Source: DASPJQ01 sp035299065 (lineage in GTDB: Bacteria > Bacteroidota > Bacteroidia > Flavobacteriales_D > UBA2798). From it: a stretch of DNA of 64,000 bases. The position numbers and the translations under genes were made by a program. The notes under the pieces were generated by a model. It searched no databases. It had not been told where the DNA came from and saw only the letters and a list, made by a program, of their open reading frames with translations. The DNA lies in the NCBI GenBank assembly GCA_035299065.1, contig DATGXI010000002.1, positions 16,730-80,729 on the forward strand, read 5' to 3'. This document shows positions 8,559 to 16,579 of the stretch, in pieces. Each line of letters starts with the position of its first letter. The first letter of the stretch is position 1.

Positions 8559-9032
8559 ATGAGAAGAATATTAATATTAATGGCCATGCTGGTGCCAGTA
8601 CTTGCACAAGCGCAACACCCGCGCTTACAGGAGAAAAAAGATGAAATTGAAGCGCAAAAAATAGCCTTCATTACCAAGGAAATTAACCTGACAAGTGAGG
8701 AGGCCCAAAAATTTTGGCCGGTGTATAACCAGCACCAAAAGGAAAAGCAGGAAATACGCAAAGCACGCAGGGAGGTTATACGCGACCATAAAAAAATAGA
8801 AGAAATGAGCGATGCAGAAGTGCAAAAAGCCATGGAAACCGTGTTGACTAATAAACAAAAGGAACTGGACCTTGAAAAAACATACCACACCAAGTACCTT
8901 ACGGTATTACCTGTAAAAAAAGTGGCAGGGTTGTATAAGGCCGAAGAGAAGTTTAAACGTGTTTTGCTAGAACGGTTAAAAGATAAAAAAGACCAGCGTG
9001 GCGGCCATCACGGCAACGACCTGGATGATTAA
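8559..9032 (+). CDS. Spy/CpxP-like periplasmic protein, possible envelope stress sensor
   Basis: 157 residues with a signal peptide (1-18, ending AQAQ). The mature part is charged and helical: KITKEINLTSEEAQKFWPVYNQHQKEKQ-like segments lead to a long helix, and the pattern LTSEEAQKFWPVY matches the LTxxQ-type repeats of Spy/CpxP relatives. The C-terminus is basic, ends with Asp residues and includes HHGN, which could bind metal. In Bacteroidota, such genes after an ECF sigma factor are often annotated as 'sensor of ECF-type sigma factor'. The sigma gene at 7375 and the membrane protein at 7954 fit that arrangement. Confidence 0.7.
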   Translation: MRRILILMAMLVPVLAQAQHPRLQEKKDEIEAQKIAFITKEINLTSEEAQKFWPVYNQHQKEKQEIRKARREVIRDHKKIEEMSDAEVQKAMETVLTNKQKELDLEKTYHTKYLTVLPVKKVAGLYKAEEKFKRVLLERLKDKKDQRGGHHGNDLDD

Positions 9033-9304
9033 AACAAATCCCCAACGGTCTCATTGGTGTATAAACTAAAAATATACCGGGGTTATAACTATACCTTATT
9101 TTAAGAAGTCTGCCAGGGATAGAAACGGAAAGCCCGGAGCCTGGAATTTGAGTGTTTTCCTTATATACGAAGGAATTCAATCAAATTTCAGGCGAGGACT
9201 TGGAGTGTATAGCCCGTTAAGGCAGCCAAATTATTCACATTAATTCAATATAAAAGACACGTTTTTCATGCGTTTTATATTCTCTTATTTTATAACTTAG
9301 GAGG

Positions 9305-9955
9305 ATGAAAAAACTGCTGCCTGTATTTTTATTAATGACCTTTGTTGCGCAAGCGCAGGAGCCATTTAAATACAGGATGCAGGTTGATCTTGCAGCGGGC
9401 GGAACATTATTTAATATTCCCAACTCACTTAGTGTAACTGGCAAGCCACAGGCATTTGGAATTTGTGTTGGTGCAGATGTGTTGTTTAGCGTTAAAGGAC
9501 CTTTTTCGATTGGTATTTCAGGATTACATCATACGTACGATACACAGCCTGAAAATTCAACGGGCAATAAATTTATTGAAGCAAAAAGCACCTCGTTGCA
9601 GTTTATTGCACAATACCATTTGATAGACAAGAAAAAAATAAACCTGGCCATTGGTACAGGCGTTGGCGTACACGGTTTCAATTATGACAGGATGGATGTT
9701 ATTGACTCGGTTGAATACAAAGGCCATGTCACATTAAAAGGTTCGGCTTTTTTGTTCAACCTTGAATTGCGTTATTATTTCATTAAAAACCTTGGTTTGT
9801 TTTTTAGACCGCAATTTTTGGTTTATGGGGGTAAGTTAGATGAATACACCATTAACGGCACAAGTCCTGACCGTATTGAAGGAAAGCGAAAAGAAGAAAT
9901 ACTTTACAGTTTCAGGGGCGCGTCAGCACAAATTGGATTAAGTTTAAGATTTTAA
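9305..9955 (+). CDS. Outer-membrane beta-barrel protein
   Basis: 216 residues with a signal peptide (1-18, ending VAQAQ). The rest alternates hydrophobic and polar residues in strands with Gly and aromatic residues (PFSIGISGLHHTYDT, LQFIAQYHLIDKKKINLAIGTGVGVHGF, FNLELRYYFIKNLGLFFRPQFLVYGG) and ends in ISLRF-like LSLRF, a terminal Phe typical of barrels recognised by the BAM complex. About eight strands can be drawn. It resembles the PorT/OmpX-like barrels of Bacteroidota but has no specific signature. The aminotransferase gene starts 3 bases after its stop codon, so the two are translationally close. Substrate and role are unknown. Confidence 0.75.
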   Translation: MKKLLPVFLLMTFVAQAQEPFKYRMQVDLAAGGTLFNIPNSLSVTGKPQAFGICVGADVLFSVKGPFSIGISGLHHTYDTQPENSTGNKFIEAKSTSLQFIAQYHLIDKKKINLAIGTGVGVHGFNYDRMDVIDSVEYKGHVTLKGSAFLFNLELRYYFIKNLGLFFRPQFLVYGGKLDEYTINGTSPDRIEGKRKEEILYSFRGASAQIGLSLRF

Positions 9956-9958
9956 CCC

Positions 9959-11137
9959 ATGTCATCAAACCGCGAATTATTTTTAAAACATGTAGCGCAA
10001 ACCAGCGATTTTCCAATGGCACTGGAAATAACGCACGGTGATGAACATTTTTTGTTTGATGTGAATGGGAAAAAATACCTGGATTTAATTTCAGGAATAT
10101 CGGTAAGTAACTTTGGTCATGCAAACCATTCCATTGTATACGCTGTAAAAAGGCAGGCTGAAAACAACATGCACGCAATGGTGTATGGTGAATATGTACT
10201 GAGCCCACAGGTTGAGCTGGCTAAACGCCTGGCCAAACATTTACCGGCAAATTTGTCATCGGTGTTTTTTGTGAACTCAGGTAGCGAAGCCGTAGAAGGT
10301 GCCATTAAACTGGTGAGAAGGTATACGGGAAGAACCAAAATAATTTCATTTAATAATTCGTATCACGGTGCAACAACTGGTGCCATGGCCCTTGGTGGTG
10401 GCGAAGAAATGCGTAATTCATTCAGGCCAATTATGCCCGATATTGTGCGCATTGATTACAATAAACCCGAATTGCTTGATTGCATTGATGAACATACCGC
10501 AGCTGTATTTATGGAACCGGTGCAGGCCGAGGCAGGTTGCATAGTTCCCGATAAAGCCTACCTGGAAAAAGTGCGCGACCTGTGTACGCAACACGGGGCA
10601 TTGCTGGTGTTTGATGAAATACAAACCGGTTACGGGCGCTGTGGAAAATTATACGCGTTGCACCATTTTAACGTGATTCCTGATGTATTGCTTACTGCAA
10701 AAGCCTTTGGTGCGGGCATGCCATTGGGTGCGTTCATCTCATCGCCCCAAATCATGAGCTGTTTAAAAACAAACCCGGTTTTGGGCCATATTACAACCTT
10801 TGGCGGACATCCCGTTTCATGTGCGGCTTCCATAGCAGGGTTAACCTTGCTTACGGAAACAGAATTGGTTTACAGGGTAAAATCAAAGGGAAAGTTATTT
10901 ACTGATTTGTTAAGTGCAAATAAAAAAATAAAAGAGGTGCGTGGGTTAGGTTTATTACTTGCTATACAATTGAATGATTTTGATCATGTGCAAAAAGTAA
11001 TACATGCCGCCCTTGAAAAAGGTATTATTGTGGATTGGTTTTTATACAACAACAGCTGTGTGCGCATTGCACCGCCATTGACCATAACCGAGAATGAGAT
11101 TAAAGAGGCCTGTGAGAAGTTGAATTCAATTATTTAA
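9959..11137 (+). CDS. Class III PLP aminotransferase (acetylornithine/aspartate aminotransferase family)
   Basis: 392 residues, full length for the fold-type I class III family. The Schiff-base lysine is K248 in LLTAKAFGAGMPLGAF, and the PLP nitrogen is held by D219 in LLVFDEIQTGYGRCG. The phosphate-binding segment is VNSGSEAVEGAIKLVRRYTG, and EPVQAEAGC lies near 186. The family includes ArgD, ornithine and GABA aminotransferases. No arg genes are nearby, so the substrate cannot be fixed. It is preceded by the barrel gene with a 3-base gap. Confidence 0.85.
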   Translation: MSSNRELFLKHVAQTSDFPMALEITHGDEHFLFDVNGKKYLDLISGISVSNFGHANHSIVYAVKRQAENNMHAMVYGEYVLSPQVELAKRLAKHLPANLSSVFFVNSGSEAVEGAIKLVRRYTGRTKIISFNNSYHGATTGAMALGGGEEMRNSFRPIMPDIVRIDYNKPELLDCIDEHTAAVFMEPVQAEAGCIVPDKAYLEKVRDLCTQHGALLVFDEIQTGYGRCGKLYALHHFNVIPDVLLTAKAFGAGMPLGAFISSPQIMSCLKTNPVLGHITTFGGHPVSCAASIAGLTLLTETELVYRVKSKGKLFTDLLSANKKIKEVRGLGLLLAIQLNDFDHVQKVIHAALEKGIIVDWFLYNNSCVRIAPPLTITENEIKEACEKLNSII

Positions 11138-11159
11138 TTTCGAATTTCGAAATTCGGGA

Positions 11160-12722
11160 TTATTCCCCCGTTACCACAATCTTATGCTGTATTGGGAAAC
11201 AGCCAGCATCACTTTTCAATACGTAAATACCCTGTTTCAAATGGCTTAAATCAAGGGTCAAAAGTCCTTCGGCATTGTTGGGAATACTTGTTTCATACGC
11301 TTTTTTGCCCTGCATGTCGTATAATGTAAACTGGCTTGAAGTGTATTCGGCAGGAATGTGGAATTTTACATTGATAACAGTACCAGGGTTTGGATAAACT
11401 GAAATGCCATCAACAAATTCAACAAAATCGTTGGCAGCACAACTCCACTTTAAATTGCACAATTGTTTCTTTACATTTTCCTGCCGCAATTCAATGTACG
11501 ATTTTAGCCCGGGAACAACTCCCAGCAACTCATAATTGACTGTACCGTATTGCAAATTGGTTTCAAAATCAAAATTTGTAAACTCGCGGTTGGTGTCAGG
11601 TTCCATTTCAACATAGGGGCGAATTATTGCAGCAATACTGTCAATTTTTGGCGACAAATAGTTCATGGAAAATTTGGTTTTTACCAATGAACAAATTTCG
11701 CTGAAGTAAGCCGCGCGGGTCGATTCGTTTTTGAGGCAATAATATGAAAGGGGACGCTCGGTTATGGCGTTGTCAGGCATATAATCAATGGCCAGGTCGT
11801 AATTATTTTTAAAGAAGATGGCAAAGCCTACGCCAAAACCAAGGCTTAAATCCCAGGTTATCCAGTCAATTTTATTGGTAAGCGGATTTTCATACAGGTA
11901 AAAATTATGAGGTAAATAAAAGTAGGTGTCAATGTTACCAAATACCATGTTGGCGGCCCAGGCTCTTAAATAGGCCTGAATATTGAATTTTTGATCAATG
12001 GCTGCAGCAAAATTTTCAATGGAAGTAAAGTTTACCGTATGTATAAAATCAACCAGTTTGTTCCAGTCATTTTCGGTTTCGTTGGTGCGAATTTCGCAAT
12101 TATCATAATACGCGTCCTGTCCTTCACCTTCGTAGGTAAACGACATGTAGGGTTCACATTTGTACAGGTTGCCATTGTCATTCGTGAAAAACGTTTCAAG
12201 AAAATCTTTGTTTATGGTTTCCATGGCTTTGTACAAGCCAACATAATTGCCATTGAAATAAACTGCCGAATAAGTGACACGCGGGGCCGGTAAATTAAGT
12301 TCTCCAAAAATATCCAGCATGAGTTTTTCACGCATGTGCGTAGGGTCAAGGTGGCTGTTGTTTAGATTCAGTTTTTTTAGCCCATCATAATCCTGCCCAC
12401 TCACAAATTCATTGAAATCAAGTTGTATTGGTTTTTTTAAACCCGGGTGATCATAACTTGAATTGCCCCGAAAACGAATGCCAACATCGGGAATGGTATC
12501 GCTGTCAATAATAACATCGGCTTTTATATAATGTTCAATGCCGGTTTCATTGTCCTGTAATTTGTAATAGTCAAGCGAATCAAAATAATTTTGCAATTCA
12601 AAATTAAGGTTGATGGTGTGAACCGCAGGATAGCTGAAAAAATCGTTGCCGTTTTGACCAAAAATAAAATGCGCGCAACCAATGAGCGAAATGGAAAGGG
12701 CTATTTTACGAAGGGCATTCAC
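11160..12722 (-). CDS. CotH kinase-like secreted protein with T9SS sorting domain
   Basis: 520 residues from a GTG start (no in-frame ATG nearby) with a signal peptide ending IFGQ. Residues about 60-400 match the CotH family, which has a protein-kinase-like fold: VGIRFRGNSSYDHPGLKKP, KLNLNNSHLDPTHMREKL, NGNYVGLYKAMETINKDFL, and DWITWDLSLGFGVGF containing the metal-binding WDLS motif. CotH of Bacillus phosphorylates spore-coat proteins; Bacteroidota relatives are surface or secreted proteins of unknown substrate. The C-terminal 80 residues form a type A T9SS sorting domain (VYPNPGTVINVKF, LYDMQGKKAYE, LKQGIYVLKSD). No obvious partner gene is adjacent. Confidence 0.85.
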   Translation of the reverse strand: MNALRKIALSISLIGCAHFIFGQNGNDFFSYPAVHTINLNFELQNYFDSLDYYKLQDNETGIEHYIKADVIIDSDTIPDVGIRFRGNSSYDHPGLKKPIQLDFNEFVSGQDYDGLKKLNLNNSHLDPTHMREKLMLDIFGELNLPAPRVTYSAVYFNGNYVGLYKAMETINKDFLETFFTNDNGNLYKCEPYMSFTYEGEGQDAYYDNCEIRTNETENDWNKLVDFIHTVNFTSIENFAAAIDQKFNIQAYLRAWAANMVFGNIDTYFYLPHNFYLYENPLTNKIDWITWDLSLGFGVGFAIFFKNNYDLAIDYMPDNAITERPLSYYCLKNESTRAAYFSEICSLVKTKFSMNYLSPKIDSIAAIIRPYVEMEPDTNREFTNFDFETNLQYGTVNYELLGVVPGLKSYIELRQENVKKQLCNLKWSCAANDFVEFVDGISVYPNPGTVINVKFHIPAEYTSSQFTLYDMQGKKAYETSIPNNAEGLLTLDLSHLKQGIYVLKSDAGCFPIQHKIVVTGE

Positions 12723-12766
12723 GGGTTGTGATTTCCGTAAATTTAAGCCAAAATCAAATTGAAGGC

Positions 12767-13582
12767 TTAATTTGTACTGAAAACCTTGTTTTCCTGAATC
12801 TTGCTGAGCTCTTCGGCCCTTTTTTCAGCATTTTTAAGCCCGTTTACCAAGGCCTGATCCATTTTATAAGCTTCAAAGGTCTCAAATGCGGCAAACGTGG
12901 TTCCTCCTTTTGAAGCGACTGTTGAAATGAGCTGATCAATGTTTTTGTTTTTGTCATTGAGCAGCTGCAATGCTCCAGCCATGGTTTGTTTCACTAAAAT
13001 AGTAGCCATGCTTTCAGTAAATCCCATTTGTTTGCCTGCCTCAATCATGTTTTTTACAATGTAAAAGAAATAGGCAGGACCGCTGCCGCTTAAAGCGGTA
13101 ACACCATTGAGCATGTTTTCGTCTTCAAAATAAATAGCGCGACCTGTGACCGACAAAAGGTTTTCAATTTTTTTCAATTCGTCAAAACCAAGTTCTTTTG
13201 AAGCAGTAAAACCGCTAATGCCCATTTCAATTTCTATGGGCGAGTTTGGCATTACGCGCACAATTTTTTCATGGTTCAATGTTTGCTTGAGCGTGCTAAG
13301 GGTAATACCCGCCATTACTGACATAAACACCGTGTGTTTTCCTTTTAATTTGCAGGCAATGTCAATAATTGAATTGTAGTCCTGTGGCTTTACCGATAAT
13401 AATACAACATCAGGTTCAAGGGCAGGCACCGATTCGGGTGTGAAATAGTTGGCCCGTCCAGTGGAAGAATTTCCTGTCCTGTTTAAAATATAAAGCTCAT
13501 TGTCGTCAACAAATTTATATTTCCGAAATACATCGGCATATATTTTGCCCAGGTTTCCGTATCCGAGTATAACTACTTTCAT
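12767..13582 (-). CDS. proC: Pyrroline-5-carboxylate reductase
   Basis: 271 residues, normal length. It catalyses the last step of proline synthesis, NAD(P)H-dependent reduction of pyrroline-5-carboxylate. The Rossmann motif is GYGNLG at residues 7-12, followed by LSVKPQDY, MPNSPIEIEMGISGF and the dimer signature GVTALSGSGPAYFFYIVKNMIEAGKQMGF, with TMAGALQLL downstream. The gene overlaps the 3' end of phhA by 4 bases (ATGA type), so PhhA and ProC are translationally coupled and would share the attenuator upstream of phhA. Confidence 0.95.
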   Translation of the reverse strand: MKVVILGYGNLGKIYADVFRKYKFVDDNELYILNRTGNSSTGRANYFTPESVPALEPDVVLLSVKPQDYNSIIDIACKLKGKHTVFMSVMAGITLSTLKQTLNHEKIVRVMPNSPIEIEMGISGFTASKELGFDELKKIENLLSVTGRAIYFEDENMLNGVTALSGSGPAYFFYIVKNMIEAGKQMGFTESMATILVKQTMAGALQLLNDKNKNIDQLISTVASKGGTTFAAFETFEAYKMDQALVNGLKNAEKRAEELSKIQENKVFSTN

Positions 13583-14328
13583 TGCGTGAGTTGTTTTTGG
13601 TTTTTAAGTATCGCTTTAATTTCGGCCTCAATTTGGGTTAGTGAAGCAAACAGTTGTTCAAACGATTCAATTACGAAATAGTCGGTTTGAATCTGTGTGT
13701 TTACGAAAGGCTTATGCATTATAGTTCGCACTTCAAAGGGAAAATGTGATGCTTTTTCGCTCAAGGCGTGATTTGTCTCGCCAAACGAGGAAATAATACC
13801 GGCACCATAGGCTTTGGCCTTGCCATTTTCATTGATCAGTCCAAACTCAATGGTAAACCAGTAAATGCGCCCAAGTGCTGCAATTACTTCAGCATTGTCA
13901 ATATTTTCAATGGCCAGTTTGGCAACTCCCTTGAAAAAGCTTACATACGCTTCGTTTAACAATAAGGGAACGTGACCAAATACATCGTGAAACATATCAG
14001 GTTCTTCCAGGTAATCGAGTTGCTGAATCTTGCGCAGCCAGGTTGTAGCTGGAAATTTCTTAGATGATAATAAAGTAAAAAATCGGTCTTCAGGCACAAT
14101 GGCAGGCACTACTTCAAGCGTCCAGCCTGTGGTTTGTTTTAAAATCTGATTCACCTCGTTAAAATCGGGAATTCGATTTGGTGTAAAGCCAATTTTCACC
14201 AACGCATCAAGGTAATAATGGGAAACCCGGCCTTCAAGGTTTGTCACCTGTCGTTCAAACAGGGTTTTCCATACAGTAAAATCTTCGTTACTGTAAGCTG
14301 CATAGTTTTGCTTCTTTTCCATAGGCAT
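13579..14328 (-). CDS. phhA: Phenylalanine 4-monooxygenase (phenylalanine hydroxylase)
   Basis: Monomeric-type aromatic amino acid hydroxylase of 249 residues that converts phenylalanine to tyrosine using tetrahydropterin, Fe(II) and O2. The iron ligands are H114 and H119 (PDMFHDVFGHVPLL) and E161 (YWFTIEFGL). There is no N-terminal ACT regulatory domain, as expected for bacteria. Two ATGs are possible, at 14328 and 14322; the second gives MEKKQNYAAY. The first ATG lies 2-3 bases after the U-tract of an intrinsic terminator, and a 23-codon Tyr-rich leader ORF lies further upstream, which points to attenuation control. The 3' end overlaps proC by 4 bases. Confidence 0.95.
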   Translation of the reverse strand: MPMEKKQNYAAYSNEDFTVWKTLFERQVTNLEGRVSHYYLDALVKIGFTPNRIPDFNEVNQILKQTTGWTLEVVPAIVPEDRFFTLLSSKKFPATTWLRKIQQLDYLEEPDMFHDVFGHVPLLLNEAYVSFFKGVAKLAIENIDNAEVIAALGRIYWFTIEFGLINENGKAKAYGAGIISSFGETNHALSEKASHFPFEVRTIMHKPFVNTQIQTDYFVIESFEQLFASLTQIEAEIKAILKNQKQLTQ

Positions 14329-14330
14329 AA

Positions 14331-14361
14331 AACAAAAATCCCGGCCTTTGCTGACCGGGAT
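14331..14361 (-). terminator. Intrinsic terminator in the phhA leader, putative attenuator
   Basis: On the minus strand ATCCCGGTC, loop AGCAAA, and GGCCGGGAT form a 9-bp stem (one U-G wobble), followed by TTTTTGTTTT. It lies downstream of the ABC exporter stop and ends two bases before the phhA ATG. As a plain terminator for the exporter it would leave phhA without promoter space. Together with the leader ORF at 14398-14469 it is best read as a transcription attenuator. The 5' arm (14353-14361) can also pair with the 3' arm of the upstream hairpin (14407-14415). Confidence 0.85.
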
Positions 14362-14397
14362 GGTTATATTTTAAAATTAAAATCCTGTTTAATTGTA

Positions 14398-14469
14398 TCA
14401 ATACATCACCGGTTTGCCATGTTTCCAGGGCAGATAATAATAAACCGGTGTGTTAAAATTGTTATTCAT
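14398..14469 (-). CDS. Tyr-rich leader peptide of phhA (putative)
   Basis: A 23-codon ORF, ATG to TGA, between the ABC exporter and phhA. Six of 23 residues are aromatic: F5, Y10, Y11, Y12, W15 and Y23. The three consecutive Tyr codons (TAT TAT TAT, 14434-14442) begin exactly where the first hairpin arm (14442-14450) ends. The second arm (14407-14415) is covered by codons 19-22, next to the stop codon. This geometry matches classical amino-acid attenuators: stalling at Tyr codons masks arm 1, while a ribosome at the stop masks arm 2. A sequence TTTCTTTG (14478-14485, one base off TAnnTTTG) could be its promoter element. Expression as a peptide is inferred from sequence only. Confidence 0.7.
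   Translation of the reverse strand: MNNNFNTPVYYYLPWKHGKPVMY
14407..14450 (-). promoter_or_regulatory. Pause hairpin and antiterminator half of the phhA attenuator
   Basis: Arms CACCGGTTT (14442-14450) and AAACCGGTG (14407-14415) are perfectly complementary over 9 bp inside the leader ORF. Arm 2 with the next base can instead pair with the terminator 5' arm: ACCGG-U-GAUG against CAUCCCGGU gives 9 bp with one bulged U. The two pairings are mutually exclusive with the terminator stem. Base pairing was done by eye; no folding energies were computed. Confidence 0.7.
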
Positions 14470-14532
14470 TACAGTTGCAAAGAAAAAGGGTTTTTTAATA
14501 CGCCCGACATTTTTTTTTGAAAAGCCACCAAT

Positions 14533-16482
14533 TTAGTTATTGCCTGACTGTTTGGTGTACAATGACTGGTATAATCCACCATTCTTAATGAGGTGTGCAT
14601 GTGTTCCGCGTTCCACAATTTTGCCTTCATCCAACACAATAATTTCATGGGCATGCATCACTGTTGAAACGCGGTGTGAAATAAGCAGTGTTGTTTTTCC
14701 TTTCATCGCCTCTACCAAATTGTCAAGTATTTCCTTTTCGGTTTCTGCATCTACAGCGCTTAAGCAATCGTCAAACAATAAAATTTCCGGCTCACGAATC
14801 AATGAACGTGCTATGGTGATTCGTTGTTTTTGTCCACCTGACAAGGTGATGCCGCGTTCACCCACAACCGTATCATATTGTTTTTCGAATCCCATGATGT
14901 TCTCATGAACAACGGCTTTTTTTGCATAATGTTCAACAACAGCCTGGTCGGCCTGGCCTGTTTTTGCGCCAAAAGCAATGTTTCCTTTTATGGTGTCAGA
15001 AAAAAGAAATGCGTCCTGTGGCACACATGAAATTTTAGTGCGTAAATCGTGCAGGGCAATTGTGCTCAGTTCATTTTTGCCTATGTGAATGGTTCCGCTG
15101 TATTCGGTATGTTCAGCATTCAGTAAATTGCCAATGGTTGTTTTTCCCGACCCTGTTTTGCCAATAATGCCAAGTGTTTTTCCTTTGTCAAGGGTGAATG
15201 AAATGTTTTGTAAAGCTTTGCGTGAACTTCCGGGATAACTGAAACCTACGTTTTCAAATTCAATGGCCGTAAAATCGGTTTCAATGGTATTTCCATGATG
15301 CAGTTTTTCGGTATAGGGTTTTTCGTTCATGAATTCATTGATGCGTTCCTGCGAAGCTGCTGCGCGTTGTATCAATGAGCTAATCCACCCAACGCTTGCA
15401 AAAGGCCAGGTAAGCATGTTCACGTAAATTACAAATTCGCCAATGTTTCCAACTGATATTTTTCCATCAATGCACAATATGCCGCCAATACAAATGGTAA
15501 GTACGGTGCTTAATCCTACCAAAACAGTCATGACGGGTATAAAAGAAGCATCGGTGCGTAAAAGGCTTTTAGCGGCCTGCTTATAATCTTCGGTTTTTGT
15601 GCCGAATTTTTTTGAAGCAAACAGGCGTTTGCCAAATGTTTTTATAAGGCGTATGGCGGTAAAGTCTTCCTGCACACGTGTTGAAAGGTCTGATTGCTTT
15701 TTTTGTAAGAAAGCACTTTTTTTATTGATGCGGTTACTAATGGTAAACACCAGCCAGCCCATAACGGGTAAAGGCATGAGTACATAAAGCGTTAGTTCAA
15801 CGCTCACCTGGAACATTTGGGTTATGGTTATGGCCAGCAGTACAACCAGGTTAATGGTGTACATAATGCCGGGACCAAGATACATGCGCACTTTTCCAAC
15901 GTCCTCGCTAATGCGGTTCATGATGTCGCCTGTATTTCCTTTCTGGTAAAAGCTTACAGGTAATTCCTGGTAATGCGCATATATGCTGTTTTTTAAATCG
16001 TATTCAATCCTGCGTGACATGACAATAATGGTTTGACGCTGGCAGAAAAGAAAAAATCCTTTTATAACATTAAATGCTAAAAAAAACAAAATACACCGAA
16101 TAATTACGGTATAAAAAGCACTTAAAAGAGTAGGGTCTGATGCAATTTTTTTCATGTCAAGCACATGTAAATGAAATGCATTCAGAGCCTCAGCACCTTG
16201 TGAAAAATAAATTTTTAAATAACTGCTTGTCATCAGGGCAAAATCCATTTTGAAATGCAGTGCATTCAGAGCCTCAATGCCTTGGGAAGTATATGTATGC
16301 ACGCATATAGCGGTGGCTTTGCCAAAATCAAGTCCCCCGTTGGCAATGGCATCTATTCCCTCGCGTACATAAACCTGGGCCCAAACACCGTAAAGATCTG
16401 AAACAATGATGAATACAAGCCCAAGCCCCAAATGCCATTTGTATTTCCACAGGTATTTATTTAAGGCTTTTAAATGCTTCAC
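14533..16482 (-). CDS. ABC exporter, fused permease and ATPase (MsbA-like)
   Basis: 649 residues from a GTG start. The membrane part (about 15-340) has six predicted helices, the first at 15-33 and the second at 118-146. The ATPase part has Walker A GKTGSGKTT near 440, Q-loop SCVPQDAFLFSD, signature LSGGQKQR, Walker B ILLFDDCLSAVDAETE and H-loop LLISHRVS, all intact. It should work as a homodimer exporting lipids or hydrophobic compounds; the substrate cannot be deduced. The first external loop (about residues 36-117) is longer than usual and contains two or three copies of an in-frame motif, [S/R][Q/E]G-x-[E/D]A-[L/I]-[N/A] (see repeat at 16178). The phhA leader follows downstream. Confidence 0.9.
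   Translation of the reverse strand: MKHLKALNKYLWKYKWHLGLGLVFIIVSDLYGVWAQVYVREGIDAIANGGLDFGKATAICVHTYTSQGIEALNALHFKMDFALMTSSYLKIYFSQGAEALNAFHLHVLDMKKIASDPTLLSAFYTVIIRCILFFLAFNVIKGFFLFCQRQTIIVMSRRIEYDLKNSIYAHYQELPVSFYQKGNTGDIMNRISEDVGKVRMYLGPGIMYTINLVVLLAITITQMFQVSVELTLYVLMPLPVMGWLVFTISNRINKKSAFLQKKQSDLSTRVQEDFTAIRLIKTFGKRLFASKKFGTKTEDYKQAAKSLLRTDASFIPVMTVLVGLSTVLTICIGGILCIDGKISVGNIGEFVIYVNMLTWPFASVGWISSLIQRAAASQERINEFMNEKPYTEKLHHGNTIETDFTAIEFENVGFSYPGSSRKALQNISFTLDKGKTLGIIGKTGSGKTTIGNLLNAEHTEYSGTIHIGKNELSTIALHDLRTKISCVPQDAFLFSDTIKGNIAFGAKTGQADQAVVEHYAKKAVVHENIMGFEKQYDTVVGERGITLSGGQKQRITIARSLIREPEILLFDDCLSAVDAETEKEILDNLVEAMKGKTTLLISHRVSTVMHAHEIIVLDEGKIVERGTHAHLIKNGGLYQSLYTKQSGNN
16178..16283 (-). 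repeat. In-frame 84-bp tandem repeat in the ABC exporter loop
   Basis: GCATTCAGAGCCTCA occurs at 16178-16192 and again at 16262-16276, exactly 84 bp (28 codons) apart. The flanks (TGAAATGCA before, CTTG after) are also similar. The encoded segments are SQGIEALNALHF and SQGAEALNAFHL. A weaker third copy, REGIDAIANGGL, lies 26 residues before the first. The nucleotide cores are nearly identical while the sequence between differs. Confidence 0.8.
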
Positions 16483-16500
16483 TTTACTTTATAAAAAACG

Positions 16501-16530
16501 TTTGCACGGCTCGAAATTATTATAAATTTG
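16501..16530 (+). promoter_or_regulatory. Promoter of the leucine dehydrogenase gene (Bacteroidota type)
   Basis: TTTG at 16501-16504, an 18-base spacer, and TAAATTTG at 16523-16530 match the Bacteroidota consensus TTTG-N(17-23)-TAnnTTTG exactly. The start codon is 49 bases downstream of the -7 element. Confidence 0.75.
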
Positions 16531-16579
16531 CCGTCACAAACATAAGCAAAATAAGAGGAAGAATTAACGTTGATTGATT

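Noticed and set aside
8285..8893. 202-residue minus-strand frame
   Set aside because: It runs antisense across the PxGYF membrane protein and the Spy-like gene, both of which have signal, membrane and family features. It is Cys- and Phe-rich shadow coding.
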